A stretch of 64,000 bases of DNA from Raphanus sativus (taxonomy: Eukaryota > Streptophyta > Magnoliopsida > Brassicales > Brassicaceae), in the NCBI RefSeq assembly GCF_000801105.2, contig NC_079512.1, positions 37,527,848-37,591,847 on the forward strand, read 5' to 3'. Position 1 is the stretch's first letter. Every line of letters begins with the position of its first letter. The position numbers were made by a program, and so were the translations under genes. This document shows, piece by piece, positions 14,202 to 26,515 of this stretch. The notes beneath the pieces are model-generated. The model did not search any database. It was not told the DNA's origin and saw only the letters and a program-made list of their open reading frames with translations.

Positions 14202-16198
14202 TCAAACATTGTCAGAGCTAGTATTATTACTATGCACCTTGGGTCTATAAGCTGTGCTAGGAGAGTGTCGTGAGCTTCCTCTTCTTCGGTTTGATGATGA
14301 CGACCAATCTCGACTCTCGGAATGATGATAACCTCTTCTCGACTCATGATGCTTGCGTCCTTCTCTGTGTCCGCCTCCTCCGCTGTTGTATTTAGTACCA
14401 TTTTGGTCGTTGCCCCATCTTGAAGAGCTAATGGCTGCAACAGCAGGAGGAGTACTCAGCTTGGTGGTCGATTCGTATGGCAACGGCTTGATCCCTTCCA
14501 GATAAGGTTCCGGGGTGAACCCGACTGGTCTTTTCGACTCGTCCATTTTCCTAAACGTGATCGATATCCTAAAAGCACAACCGAGGCAACACACAACAGA
14601 ATGAGCAAGTGCACACTTGTGAACATATATGCAAACGTCACCAAACAGTTTATTTAGGACCATATAGGTTACCTCTTCTTGGGAACCGCAGGTACACAAT
14701 GCTTAGCTACATCGGCACCATTCCCCTTTAGCACTAGAACTGACCTGAGAGCGAAAAACAAAAAAAATCGTAAGCCATAGAAATATCAAAGAGATGTTTC
14801 AAACCTATGTTATAAATCCTTACCCGACAAGAAGCAGCAACGAGTAAGAACCAGAGAATTCACCAGGTCCTTCGATTTTAAGATTTGATCCAAAGAGTAT
14901 ATCACACTCACTGAGGAACGAGACTGTGCAGAAAGGTCGGAGGAAGTCGTGGTTATCGATATGGGGAGGTATACAATCACCTTCGTCGTATATATTGACG
15001 ATACAACTATCAGGTACGCATGTTGGAGGAAGCACATGCCACCCTACCAACCTTCTGATAATTACTTTGAAAAGAGATGGTATTGGATCAACAGCTCCGT
15101 GTTGAAGGATCCCTGGTGGGTTCCCCGCTTTGTCCTGTCAAAAGAGAAAAAAAACTCTTATTACAAGTCACTTGAGTTTGATCATATTTGTAAGAAAAAA
15201 AAAACAGAGTCACTTCACTTACAGTTGCGTAGTTGTAACAACATCCGAATTGAATAGTAACTCTTCCTTTGCCTCGCATCCACTTATGCGGAGCAGTGAA
15301 AGTACGTTCTATATAGATACACGAAAATTAGAAAAAAACAAGATAAATATTTTTAATAGGTAGGCGCATAAACTGAAACATTCTGGAGCTACAAAGATAG
15401 TTATTAAATCGTTAGTAACGTTAAGAGTTTCTATGATCTGACATTATAATAACAAACCTTGAAGCTCTCCCTTGCGACCCTTCTCTTGTAGTTCACACAC
15501 ATAATCAACAATCCTTTTCTGCTCCGCAGCGCTGAAAACACCGGTATGCAACTCAAGTCCCTCTAGTATATCAACGCGTCTCCCTTTAACTTTCTCGAAA
15601 CAGCTAAACACTTTCATCCTCTTCACGTTCACAAACCCATACTGCTCTCTTTCATTCCTAGACAATTTACGCTTCGCAGGAGTCTTCCTAGAGTCTTTAC
15701 TCACCTCCTCTTCTTCTTCATCACTGAGCCCATCCTCTTGTGTCATATCAGCCCAAGACATTTTAGGAGTCGCAGTCTCAAAAGCATTGATATGATCATC
15801 ACCAGCAGCTTCAGAATCCATGTCTTCCACCACCAGATCAGAAACCGGTTTATCATCTCCAGCAACAGTCTCTGTCTTAGTACTAGAATACTCTGTAATA
15901 AAGAAAAGAACACAATTAGACATAAAAGGAAAAAACACAAAACAGAGATCTCAAGAACATATATATATATTATACATAATATGGATTAGTTTGATAAATC
16001 GGTGTAGATTAATCAACACTAATGATGATCATTGAAACCTGGGTGTAGAGAACGGATACGATGGGAGAGAACATGGACGCAGTCTGAGCAGAGATCTCTA
16101 GATAAGAAAGGCAGCCAAGTTGTTAGAAACTCCGAAGCAATCTTAAGATCCGATGGCTGATACTTCCGGAGGAAAGGGTCGTCTTCGACTGGCTCCAT
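14202..16198 (-). CDS. ALKBH9C: ALKBH9-type RNA demethylase (2OG/Fe(II) dioxygenase)
   Basis: AlkB-family dioxygenase of the plant ALKBH9/10 group; Arabidopsis ALKBH9B removes N6-methyladenosine from RNA. Six exons in phase: 16198-16039, 15892-15458, 15308-15223, 15134-14824, 14744-14673 and 14568-14202, giving 476 residues. Catalytic motifs are visible: HxD in exon 4 (PPHIDNHDF), the distal iron-binding His in exon 5 (VAKHCVPAV), and the 2-oxoglutarate-binding RxxxxxR across exons 5-6 (KKRISITFRKM). An acidic linker (SDEEEEEV) precedes the core. The C-terminus is rich in Gly, Arg, Ser and His, typical of RNA-binding low-complexity tails. The ATG at 16198 opens MEPVEDDPFLRKY. It is divergent from the coiled-coil gene at 17079. 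Activity on m6A is inferred from the family; identical copy at 22531-24527. Confidence 0.9.
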
Positions 16199-17078
16199 CT
16201 TCTATCTTCACACAATCTCGCAAAAAGAAAACAAAGTTTCGGTTTGTACGGACTGAACGATTCTGTGGTTCGTTTACTTTCTATTTTCTCTCTTTTGCTA
16301 TTGAGTCAGCCAGGGTTGATTTATCAACAACCCACTAGGGGTAGTTTCGGTATTTACGTACAGTCAGTTATAGACATGCCGACCACACTTATGATCCATG
16401 TGGGCTTTACAGCAAGCCCAATGGGTCTAAATCTAGTTATTATTCTTCCCCCCTTAATCTCTGCAATTATCTCAGCCAATCGGCGACGAGACTCGAATCG
16501 ACCGGAGCAAATCTCGAAACATAATCTCCTGGTAACCGTACGGATCATTATTTTTGTGCCATAATTTTGTTAAATTGCGTTCTAGATTCGTGCTCACGAC
16601 CTTTCGATCTTAAGGAGACAGTCACGGTTTTCTCTTGGTAAATTTAGCTTATAATGTTTCAACCCTCTACTGTGTTAAATATGGTTCTCTTATTAGTGCT
16701 TCGAGACCACCATTGTCTATTGATCCTCTTGTTCAGTTGTGTTTCTGCTAGTGTTTCTGAGACGGTCCAGATTGATTCAAAATCAGTGGAAATGGTTATG
16801 TATGATTTAGTGTTGTTGCTCTTAGATAGTAGATGACTTATCTTCTGAAGCTACATTTTTTTATATTTTTTTAAATAATTGGTTTATGTCTTGATCTTCA
16901 TATCAATCATTGTCATTGCTCAGTCAATAGGAGACTTACTTACTTAACACATTAATATGAGCCCCATTTGATTTTCTTTATTTTCTAGGTCAACCAAACC
17001 AACCAACTAGATAATCTTGTTTTAGTTTGGATTCTTAATCTTTTTCTTTTATATTATTGCAGAGAGAAGGTTTTATTC
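16199..17078. promoter_or_regulatory. Divergent promoter region of ALKBH9C and the coiled-coil gene
   Basis: 880 bp between divergent start codons. TGGGCT/AGCCCA (site II-like) elements cluster at about 16401-16427. A splice donor-like CTCCTG|GTAACC near 16530 and an acceptor TTATTGCAG ending at 17062 suggest a 5' UTR intron of about 530 bp in the plus-strand gene. Open stretches on the plus strand here have no domain and I left them out. Repeated at 24528-25407. Confidence 0.5.
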
Positions 17079-18186
17079 ATGTTTAGTTTCTGGAAAAAGA
17101 GATTGGGAATAGGTATGGCTGCTGCTGCACATGATTCATCATCAAGAGAAAGCCTTGAGATGAAATTTGGTCAACTGCATCATGTAGATTGTAATTTACA
17201 AGCTGAAGAGTTGGGTGTTCTGCTAGATAGGGTCAAATCAGCTGCAGCCAGCTTACACTATTTGAGGTCAAAAGCTCTGTTGGCCGTTCCTGATCTTCTA
17301 GCACATGAGTCGCTCGGTGCTGAACAGTTACCACTAGAAGATGATGGTTCAGTTTCCGAAGTGGCCAAGGACATCATCACTCTTCTAACTTTTCATAGTC
17401 CAGGGGAAGAAGATACGTTTCCTGGAACTAGCGAGAAGAACCAAGACTCCTTGGTCATACGGGATGGAGCTTGTACTTTGAAGATGATCCAATTCATACA
17501 GATGGTCGCTGATGTGCTGGAGTCTCTTCTGAGGAGGGTCACAGCGGCAGAATCCGAAGCCTCGTTCCATAAGGAGAGGGTGATTATAGGTGAGGAAGAA
17601 ATTAGAAGGAAGACAGTCGAAATCGAGCATTTGTTATCGAGTGTGGATGGGATGAAACAGATAGTGCTTGGGAATAAAGGTGTTCTCAACAAAACAATGG
17701 AGATAATCAAGACACTGGTTGAAGCCAGTAGGAGAGATAGGGAGGAAGCTGTTGAGAAAGAAGAGGAGCTCCGTCGTGTGAAGACGGAGTTTGAATCACT
17801 TAGAAATTACGTCAATACTTCCACCAATGCTGTTGAGACACTTCGTTCATCGGAAAGGCAGTTCAAAACTATCGAAGCACGGTGAGTCTCATCTCCTTTT
17901 GTTAAGCTCTTTTATGTAAATGATGAGACAGGTATGTGATTGTTCAGTTGGTTAACTGACTTGTTGAGTCCATTCTTATAGATGTTTTTCTTCTTATTAT
18001 TGTGAAAGCAGTCTGGTTGCCAAGTCTGCACAGCTGGAAGGCGAGAAAGCGCAGAAAGAGGTAGAAATTCAAAAGCTGATGGAGGAGAACGTGAAGCTAA
18101 CCGCTCTTCTTGACAAGAAAGAAGCGCAGATTCTAGCCTTGAATGAACAATGCAAATTCATGGCTTTGAATGCTTCAAACATCTGA
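17079..18186 (+). CDS. Coiled-coil protein of unknown function (AT4G36105/AT2G17990-like)
   Basis: Two exons, 17079-17881 and 18012-18186, joined in phase 2 and encoding 325 residues. The start MFSFWKKRLGIG directly follows the inferred 5' UTR intron acceptor. Residues 30-130 are helical and mixed in charge. Residues 145-325 are Glu/Lys/Arg-rich with heptad-like spacing (EEEIRRKTVEIEHLL, EEAVEKEEELRRVKTEF, KLMEENVKLTALLDKKEAQI), so a long coiled coil is expected. No enzyme motif, signal peptide or membrane segment is seen. Its position next to ALKBH9 suggests the kinectin-like gene of the Arabidopsis block; that is from memory and the function is unknown. Duplicate at 25408-26515. Confidence 0.85.
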
Positions 18187-19393
18187 TCCTCCATCTTTCA
18201 TCTCTTGGCAAAAAGACAGGATCATTCGACATAGTAGCCGTACTTAATTTGCTATGGCCTATGTGATTTTTTATGTTTTTTAGATTTGATATTCTGGTAA
18301 CTCTGTAAAAATCATGGCTTTGAATAAGCAAATAAAGTAGTCTTTGGTACATCTCTCTGGGACATGATGCATAGATTGCGAGAGATTCTGTTACAAGCAT
18401 CGCTCTCTTGATCTCATGCTCTATGATATAATGAAATCCTGAAAGTACCTAACGTAACTTAACGTGTGGAGTTTAGTCTCCGGAGCATATTGATTCCAAT
18501 GATGTAGATTGAAGACAATGCTTTAAGAATGTCAAACTTGAATACATGAAAAGTATATGTTTTGACTTGGTATCTTGAAAGAGAGGTTGTGCATATCTCT
18601 TCTTCCTTATGGAGTCAAATCATCAAAACCAAACTTTTCTACTGGTCGTTGAACCAATCATGTTTTCGTTTGTATAGTAGAAAAAAAAATCAGTGCAAGA
18701 ATTACAAGTAGAAAGGATCAAAATATTCTTCCATTATTGTGACATGGACAGGCATTGTCTCCTATAGAAATTTATGTAATAAACATTATTTCTCCTCTGG
18801 TCATTTTCATTCACAGAACATGAGAGTATCCACCGATTGTAGGCATTTACAAACAGGAAACACCTTGAAGTGACTTCTTTTAGTCTCTCTAAATCTGAAA
18901 GAATAAACACATTCACTTCTTTTTTTTTCCTAAGAAAGGAGAAACCGGAGTACAGATTGTGACACTGACAGTTATCATCAGGGAAGACTCACATCAAATG
19001 TGACATAAAAACTGCAAAAGAGTTGTAATTGGTTCAAAGACAGAAGAAAATGCTATATACTCTAGTGGCCTTAGAACATGGTGGTGGGAGAAGAAAACTT
19101 CTCTCGTCATAAGTGTGATCCAAAATCAAATTTGTGGTTTAGAGTTTATCAGAGGGGTATATGTCAGCTTGTGGTGCTAGGCAAGTGCCACATGGGAGAG
19201 TCATATCTATATTTGCAGACATGGATCCTACAGTGTTTAAGGGATATGAGGAAAGACTTTGCTGAGTTGTCGTTAGAAGGTAAATGCCACATGGGAGAGT
19301 CATTTCTATTTTTTGCAGACATGGATCCTACAGTGTTTAAGGGATATGAGCAACTCTTTTGTAAAATTTCTTTAGTTGTTTGTACTATTGTGG
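18187..19393. other. Region 3' of the coiled-coil gene, up to the contig end
   Basis: Contains the 3' UTR and then AT-rich DNA with no convincing gene. A Met-initiated open stretch from 19078 covers a local 99-bp duplication (19182-19350) and encodes no domain I recognise; its apparent extension to 19626 runs through the Ns and is meaningless. The uninterrupted version is at 27408-27785. Confidence 0.6.
19182..19350. repeat. Direct duplication, period about 99 bp (two units)
   Basis: A block starting TGCCACATGGGAGAGTCAT and ending GTGTTTAAGGGATATGAG occurs at about 19186-19250 and again at about 19285-19350. The second unit has one extra T before GCAGACATGGATCC. The same pair is present in the right copy at about 27512-27680. 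Each unit contains a polypyrimidine-GCAG, so repeated acceptor-like sites are possible. Confidence 0.85.
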
Positions 19394-19493
19394 NNNNNNN
19401 NNNNNNNNNNNNNNNNNNNNNNNNNNNNNNNNNNNNNNNNNNNNNNNNNNNNNNNNNNNNNNNNNNNNNNNNNNNNNNNNNNNNNNNNNNNNN
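19394..19493. other. Assembly gap of exactly 100 N
   Basis: One hundred N, the usual placeholder for a gap of unknown size. The sequence on its right repeats the sequence that precedes it by 8.3 kb. Confidence 1.
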
Positions 19494-19513
19494 AAAGAAA
19501 CAACGGGGAGAAC

Positions 19514-21091
19514 CTGAGAAATGGACAGATCTGCTCGAACATGGTGAACAATCTCGGCCAGTAGGCTGTAAGCCAGAGGTCTCAAAGACTCGAAGCATGC
19601 TCGTCCTGTTCCTACTAGAACCCTGACACACATGAAAACAGCAAAGAGATAACACAAGTCATGATTTGTTGATAGATAGCATGGAAGGTGGGCAGTTAAA
19701 GGTTAACTGATACCAAAAAAGCTTCCTGACAGGTGTGAAATTTTAAATTTCAGAAAGGCGAAAATGTAAAATACCTTTCTTCCAAAAGAGTGTCAAGATG
19801 GGGAAATAAACCCCTCTTAAAATCCGTCCCAAGTATATGCTTTAGTGAGACTAATAGTTCCTGCAAGCCAGTGATTGGGTCACAAGGTGGAAACATACCG
19901 AAGAGAAAGGAACAAACGGTTCTTTACCTTTCTGATCGATGCAGAATCCGAACAGGTGACAAGCAAATTTACAATGCTCTTACATATGCTTTCTTCGTGC
20001 GGCCTGATATATTCGGCACAACTTTTTAACAAGTAAGTTAAAAAAGAAACCGTCTGCATATAAACAAAAGAGGAAGAAAAATGCTAAAGGTCAATATGCC
20101 ACTCCATGATCCCTCTAAATCATAATAATTAAGGCGAAACAAGAAGGCAATGTAGGCATTACTGAAATTTTTCTTTCCAAGTTCAACAAAGTAACGGTTT
20201 AGTTCCTGAGGGAGAGAACAATTGTCTCACCTTAATCTGAGCACCCTTGAGTTCGATGAACTGACGCTTCATACGTGAAGGCAATTTCTCAGGTCCAGTG
20301 ACAGATATAGCATCAAACATCAGGGGCAACAAGGCAGGAATATTGTTGTGAACAAGCCTGCTATAGAGCTGTAAAAGAAACATAACAACGAGAGGGCTCT
20401 CGGCGACTATTTTAAACGAACGCGTACTCGGGTTAATCTTCCCGTTCCTGAAATGCGTTGCAAGGGAGAGCGACTGATCAGACGGTGGTGCAGATATCTC
20501 CACAGGCTTCCCCTCTTCCGTTTTAACCTCCTCGAGAAAATGACCGACGGTCAATCCGAAGTTCTGGTAAATCTTAAGGAAAAAATCCAAAAACGGCTGA
20601 ACCTCCTTCTCTAACGCGGGCCTAAAGTTCCTGAGAAGGTCAAAGATAATGCGGAGGCATATAAGCCCGTTCTCTTCGTTATCCGTGGTGAGCACCTGCA
20701 TTGCGACTTTCAAAAGGTCTTGAACATAGGGACGAAGGACCTCGCTGTGAGGTATACGGTTGAGGATCTCGAGGACGACGTTGCGGAGCTTGTGGTCGAG
20801 ATTATCAACGAACTGAGGCTTTGTGATCTGGAGAAGAATCAGCGAAGACGCCTTGAAGTAGCATTTGAGAAAACTCGAGTAATCAGCCGTGTGTGTGATC
20901 TCTAGGCTCTCCCTGACCTCCACCACCATCTCAAGCCTCGTCTGAGTAGCTACATAAAAAGACGAATTCAACAAACAATAAGGCCAGGTTCCTAATAAAC
21001 TGAGAGGAGAGAGAGTGAGAGAGATGTTTTTACGAAGGTCAGGCTCGACGAGACGACTGGAGTGTTGCTCGAAATTCTGAATCGGACTCAT
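19514..21091 (-). CDS. Second copy of the TRA1 5' five exons (probable assembly duplicate)
   Basis: Exons at 21091-21034, 20949-20231, 20053-19928, 19860-19775 and 19622-19514 are the same as the first five exons of the TRA1 gene at 12762. The copy breaks off in the next intron at the N gap, so it has no downstream exons. If real it would encode about the first 366 residues with no proper end. I regard it as the unmerged start of the right contig, not a gene. Confidence 0.85.
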
Positions 21092-21787
21092 GGCTGAAAC
21101 GGTTGCGTTAGGGTTTCCGTCGCGGTGGGAATTGTTCTTAGCCTGGGGGCTTTTGCTGTTCCTTATAGCGGCAAAGCTCAAGGAGGTGTGGCCGACGACT
21201 AGGTCAGAAAGTAGGGTTCGTTTGATTCTCTCGAGGGGGTTTAGGGTTTGTGATTTTCTTCTACGCAATTTTCCCTCTCTTTTTGTTGTTGTTGTGGTCT
21301 CTCTGCGAGACGAGTTTCTCCCTTGTGAAAAGAGAGAAGCTTTAAGAACACGAGCGTTACAGTGAAACGAAACTGCGCTGAGCCCGAATTGTTTGTTTAT
21401 ATAAGGTCTCGTTTTTATTATTAATAAAAGGTCCATTTTTATATTTAACAGATTTCATTTGTGGAGGAAAGAAATGAAATATTCTAAAAAGGATACTCAA
21501 GATATTTTGTTGACTAGATAATTAAGTGTTGGATGTCTGATCAATCCAGATTTTGGTACGAGATATTCTCCTTTCTGATTGGTTGTTTAGAGAATATTTT
21601 TGGATTTTACAGTCTAAATCTAGAATATAAAGTATATTTTATTTAATTATAAATTTTATTTGAGTTTTTGTTTGGTTTTCTTAATCCTTATCTTGGTAAA
21701 TACATGAATTTAGTTTTTCTTAAAAAATTCATCAATTAATTATTAATATAATTAGTGAGAGATTTTGGTGAAAAACTTATCTATGTC

Positions 21788-22392
21788 TAGGAGCGTTCGG
21801 ATATCTATCTAATCCGATCTAATTGGGTTTCAAGTTTTTAGGGTCAAAGATTTCAACTCTATCTAAATTTCAATTTGGAACTCAGTTCGGATCTTTACGG
21901 GTTCGGATAACTCGTTAGGGTCAAAGAATTTTTTAAAATTCTGAAATTTGTTATATATTATAAATTTTTCAAAATCTATAAATAAAATAATATATTACAT
22001 ACAGATTTGAATAACATATATCAAAAGACATAAATTAACATAAAATTGGTTTATTTTGAATATTTAGATAGAGAATCAATAGATATTTAAAATATTTTGA
22101 CGGTTTGAGTATATTTTAGCTATTTGATACATTTACTTTTGATTATTTGTATATATTTTTAAGTATTTTAAATAATTTGAATGTTTTCAAATGTATACTA
22201 AAAATAAAAATAATTAATAAATTTAAATATAAATATGTTTTAGATACATTCAGATATTCGAAATAATTTGATTCGGATCGGGTTCAGTTCTCTAAATACC
22301 AAAATCGAAAACGTCGAATATCTAATCAATTTCGTTTCAGTTTCGATAATATTTTTTTGATTTTTCAGATTCATATTTTTTGCCCAGATCTA
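21788..22392. mobile_element. Second copy of the eroded hAT MITE (duplicate contig)
   Basis: Same element as 13459-14063, shifted by 8,329 bases. Not an independent insertion. Confidence 0.7.
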
Positions 22393-22530
22393 TGCCAATA
22401 GCCTAACAACATTTTGGAAATTGTTATATTTTCTTTGAACCATAGTTTATTGTTTTATTATGTGGTAAAATCAATAATTAAGTTTGTATTACAAACATAG
22501 AAATATAACAAACAGAAAGTAAATTCTTAC

Positions 22531-24527
22531 TCAAACATTGTCAGAGCTAGTATTATTACTATGCACCTTGGGTCTATAAGCTGTGCTAGGAGAGTGTCGT
22601 GAGCTTCCTCTTCTTCGGTTTGATGATGACGACCAATCTCGACTCTCGGAATGATGATAACCTCTTCTCGACTCATGATGCTTGCGTCCTTCTCTGTGTC
22701 CGCCTCCTCCGCTGTTGTATTTAGTACCATTTTGGTCGTTGCCCCATCTTGAAGAGCTAATGGCTGCAACAGCAGGAGGAGTACTCAGCTTGGTGGTCGA
22801 TTCGTATGGCAACGGCTTGATCCCTTCCAGATAAGGTTCCGGGGTGAACCCGACTGGTCTTTTCGACTCGTCCATTTTCCTAAACGTGATCGATATCCTA
22901 AAAGCACAACCGAGGCAACACACAACAGAATGAGCAAGTGCACACTTGTGAACATATATGCAAACGTCACCAAACAGTTTATTTAGGACCATATAGGTTA
23001 CCTCTTCTTGGGAACCGCAGGTACACAATGCTTAGCTACATCGGCACCATTCCCCTTTAGCACTAGAACTGACCTGAGAGCGAAAAACAAAAAAAATCGT
23101 AAGCCATAGAAATATCAAAGAGATGTTTCAAACCTATGTTATAAATCCTTACCCGACAAGAAGCAGCAACGAGTAAGAACCAGAGAATTCACCAGGTCCT
23201 TCGATTTTAAGATTTGATCCAAAGAGTATATCACACTCACTGAGGAACGAGACTGTGCAGAAAGGTCGGAGGAAGTCGTGGTTATCGATATGGGGAGGTA
23301 TACAATCACCTTCGTCGTATATATTGACGATACAACTATCAGGTACGCATGTTGGAGGAAGCACATGCCACCCTACCAACCTTCTGATAATTACTTTGAA
23401 AAGAGATGGTATTGGATCAACAGCTCCGTGTTGAAGGATCCCTGGTGGGTTCCCCGCTTTGTCCTGTCAAAAGAGAAAAAAAACTCTTATTACAAGTCAC
23501 TTGAGTTTGATCATATTTGTAAGAAAAAAAAAACAGAGTCACTTCACTTACAGTTGCGTAGTTGTAACAACATCCGAATTGAATAGTAACTCTTCCTTTG
23601 CCTCGCATCCACTTATGCGGAGCAGTGAAAGTACGTTCTATATAGATACACGAAAATTAGAAAAAAACAAGATAAATATTTTTAATAGGTAGGCGCATAA
23701 ACTGAAACATTCTGGAGCTACAAAGATAGTTATTAAATCGTTAGTAACGTTAAGAGTTTCTATGATCTGACATTATAATAACAAACCTTGAAGCTCTCCC
23801 TTGCGACCCTTCTCTTGTAGTTCACACACATAATCAACAATCCTTTTCTGCTCCGCAGCGCTGAAAACACCGGTATGCAACTCAAGTCCCTCTAGTATAT
23901 CAACGCGTCTCCCTTTAACTTTCTCGAAACAGCTAAACACTTTCATCCTCTTCACGTTCACAAACCCATACTGCTCTCTTTCATTCCTAGACAATTTACG
24001 CTTCGCAGGAGTCTTCCTAGAGTCTTTACTCACCTCCTCTTCTTCTTCATCACTGAGCCCATCCTCTTGTGTCATATCAGCCCAAGACATTTTAGGAGTC
24101 GCAGTCTCAAAAGCATTGATATGATCATCACCAGCAGCTTCAGAATCCATGTCTTCCACCACCAGATCAGAAACCGGTTTATCATCTCCAGCAACAGTCT
24201 CTGTCTTAGTACTAGAATACTCTGTAATAAAGAAAAGAACACAATTAGACATAAAAGGAAAAAACACAAAACAGAGATCTCAAGAACATATATATATATT
24301 ATACATAATATGGATTAGTTTGATAAATCGGTGTAGATTAATCAACACTAATGATGATCATTGAAACCTGGGTGTAGAGAACGGATACGATGGGAGAGAA
24401 CATGGACGCAGTCTGAGCAGAGATCTCTAGATAAGAAAGGCAGCCAAGTTGTTAGAAACTCCGAAGCAATCTTAAGATCCGATGGCTGATACTTCCGGAG
24501 GAAAGGGTCGTCTTCGACTGGCTCCAT
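22531..24527 (-). CDS. ALKBH9C: Second copy of ALKBH9C (probable assembly duplicate)
   Basis: Exons 24527-24368, 24221-23787, 23637-23552, 23463-23153, 23073-23002 and 22897-22531 repeat the gene at 14202-16198, with the same 476-residue product and the same HxD and RxxxxxR motifs. I saw no difference between the copies. Complete identity over introns as well as exons fits overlapping contigs or a very recent event better than an old duplicated gene. Confidence 0.85.
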
Positions 24528-25407
24528 CTTCTATCTTCACACAATCTCGCAAAAAGAAAACAAAGTTTCGGTTTGTACGGACTGAACGATTCTGTGGTTC
24601 GTTTACTTTCTATTTTCTCTCTTTTGCTATTGAGTCAGCCAGGGTTGATTTATCAACAACCCACTAGGGGTAGTTTCGGTATTTACGTACAGTCAGTTAT
24701 AGACATGCCGACCACACTTATGATCCATGTGGGCTTTACAGCAAGCCCAATGGGTCTAAATCTAGTTATTATTCTTCCCCCCTTAATCTCTGCAATTATC
24801 TCAGCCAATCGGCGACGAGACTCGAATCGACCGGAGCAAATCTCGAAACATAATCTCCTGGTAACCGTACGGATCATTATTTTTGTGCCATAATTTTGTT
24901 AAATTGCGTTCTAGATTCGTGCTCACGACCTTTCGATCTTAAGGAGACAGTCACGGTTTTCTCTTGGTAAATTTAGCTTATAATGTTTCAACCCTCTACT
25001 GTGTTAAATATGGTTCTCTTATTAGTGCTTCGAGACCACCATTGTCTATTGATCCTCTTGTTCAGTTGTGTTTCTGCTAGTGTTTCTGAGACGGTCCAGA
25101 TTGATTCAAAATCAGTGGAAATGGTTATGTATGATTTAGTGTTGTTGCTCTTAGATAGTAGATGACTTATCTTCTGAAGCTACATTTTTTTATATTTTTT
25201 TAAATAATTGGTTTATGTCTTGATCTTCATATCAATCATTGTCATTGCTCAGTCAATAGGAGACTTACTTACTTAACACATTAATATGAGCCCCATTTGA
25301 TTTTCTTTATTTTCTAGGTCAACCAAACCAACCAACTAGATAATCTTGTTTTAGTTTGGATTCTTAATCTTTTTCTTTTATATTATTGCAGAGAGAAGGT
25401 TTTATTC

Positions 25408-26515
25408 ATGTTTAGTTTCTGGAAAAAGAGATTGGGAATAGGTATGGCTGCTGCTGCACATGATTCATCATCAAGAGAAAGCCTTGAGATGAAATTTGGT
25501 CAACTGCATCATGTAGATTGTAATTTACAAGCTGAAGAGTTGGGTGTTCTGCTAGATAGGGTCAAATCAGCTGCAGCCAGCTTACACTATTTGAGGTCAA
25601 AAGCTCTGTTGGCCGTTCCTGATCTTCTAGCACATGAGTCGCTCGGTGCTGAACAGTTACCACTAGAAGATGATGGTTCAGTTTCCGAAGTGGCCAAGGA
25701 CATCATCACTCTTCTAACTTTTCATAGTCCAGGGGAAGAAGATACGTTTCCTGGAACTAGCGAGAAGAACCAAGACTCCTTGGTCATACGGGATGGAGCT
25801 TGTACTTTGAAGATGATCCAATTCATACAGATGGTCGCTGATGTGCTGGAGTCTCTTCTGAGGAGGGTCACAGCGGCAGAATCCGAAGCCTCGTTCCATA
25901 AGGAGAGGGTGATTATAGGTGAGGAAGAAATTAGAAGGAAGACAGTCGAAATCGAGCATTTGTTATCGAGTGTGGATGGGATGAAACAGATAGTGCTTGG
26001 GAATAAAGGTGTTCTCAACAAAACAATGGAGATAATCAAGACACTGGTTGAAGCCAGTAGGAGAGATAGGGAGGAAGCTGTTGAGAAAGAAGAGGAGCTC
26101 CGTCGTGTGAAGACGGAGTTTGAATCACTTAGAAATTACGTCAATACTTCCACCAATGCTGTTGAGACACTTCGTTCATCGGAAAGGCAGTTCAAAACTA
26201 TCGAAGCACGGTGAGTCTCATCTCCTTTTGTTAAGCTCTTTTATGTAAATGATGAGACAGGTATGTGATTGTTCAGTTGGTTAACTGACTTGTTGAGTCC
26301 ATTCTTATAGATGTTTTTCTTCTTATTATTGTGAAAGCAGTCTGGTTGCCAAGTCTGCACAGCTGGAAGGCGAGAAAGCGCAGAAAGAGGTAGAAATTCA
26401 AAAGCTGATGGAGGAGAACGTGAAGCTAACCGCTCTTCTTGACAAGAAAGAAGCGCAGATTCTAGCCTTGAATGAACAATGCAAATTCATGGCTTTGAAT
26501 GCTTCAAACATCTGA
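25408..26515 (+). CDS. Second copy of the coiled-coil gene (probable assembly duplicate)
   Basis: Exons 25408-26210 and 26341-26515 repeat the gene at 17079-18186 and encode the same 325-residue product. Unlike the left copy, its downstream region is continuous into the rest of the window, so this copy is the better reference for the 3' flank. Confidence 0.82.

Larger units (their letters stand above)
11165..19393. repeat. Left copy of an 8.2-kb near-identical duplication (left contig end)
   Basis: This segment recurs at 19494-27723 with a constant offset of 8,329 bases. The offset becomes 8,330 after a homopolymer run at 18681-18689 (nine A here, ten in the other copy). I noticed no other difference by eye. 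The copy ends exactly at the N gap. It contains five TRA1 exons, ALKBH9C and the coiled-coil gene. Confidence 0.95.

Noticed and set aside
19078..19626. Open frames running through the first gap on both strands
   Set aside because: They read through the 100 N; the apparent proteins join unrelated sequence. The real continuation is seen at 27408-27785.
19514..26515. Second set of TRA1, ALKBH9C and coiled-coil genes as true paralogues
   Set aside because: Identity extends through introns and an eroded transposon, and both repeat borders are gap borders. Contig overlap is far more likely.
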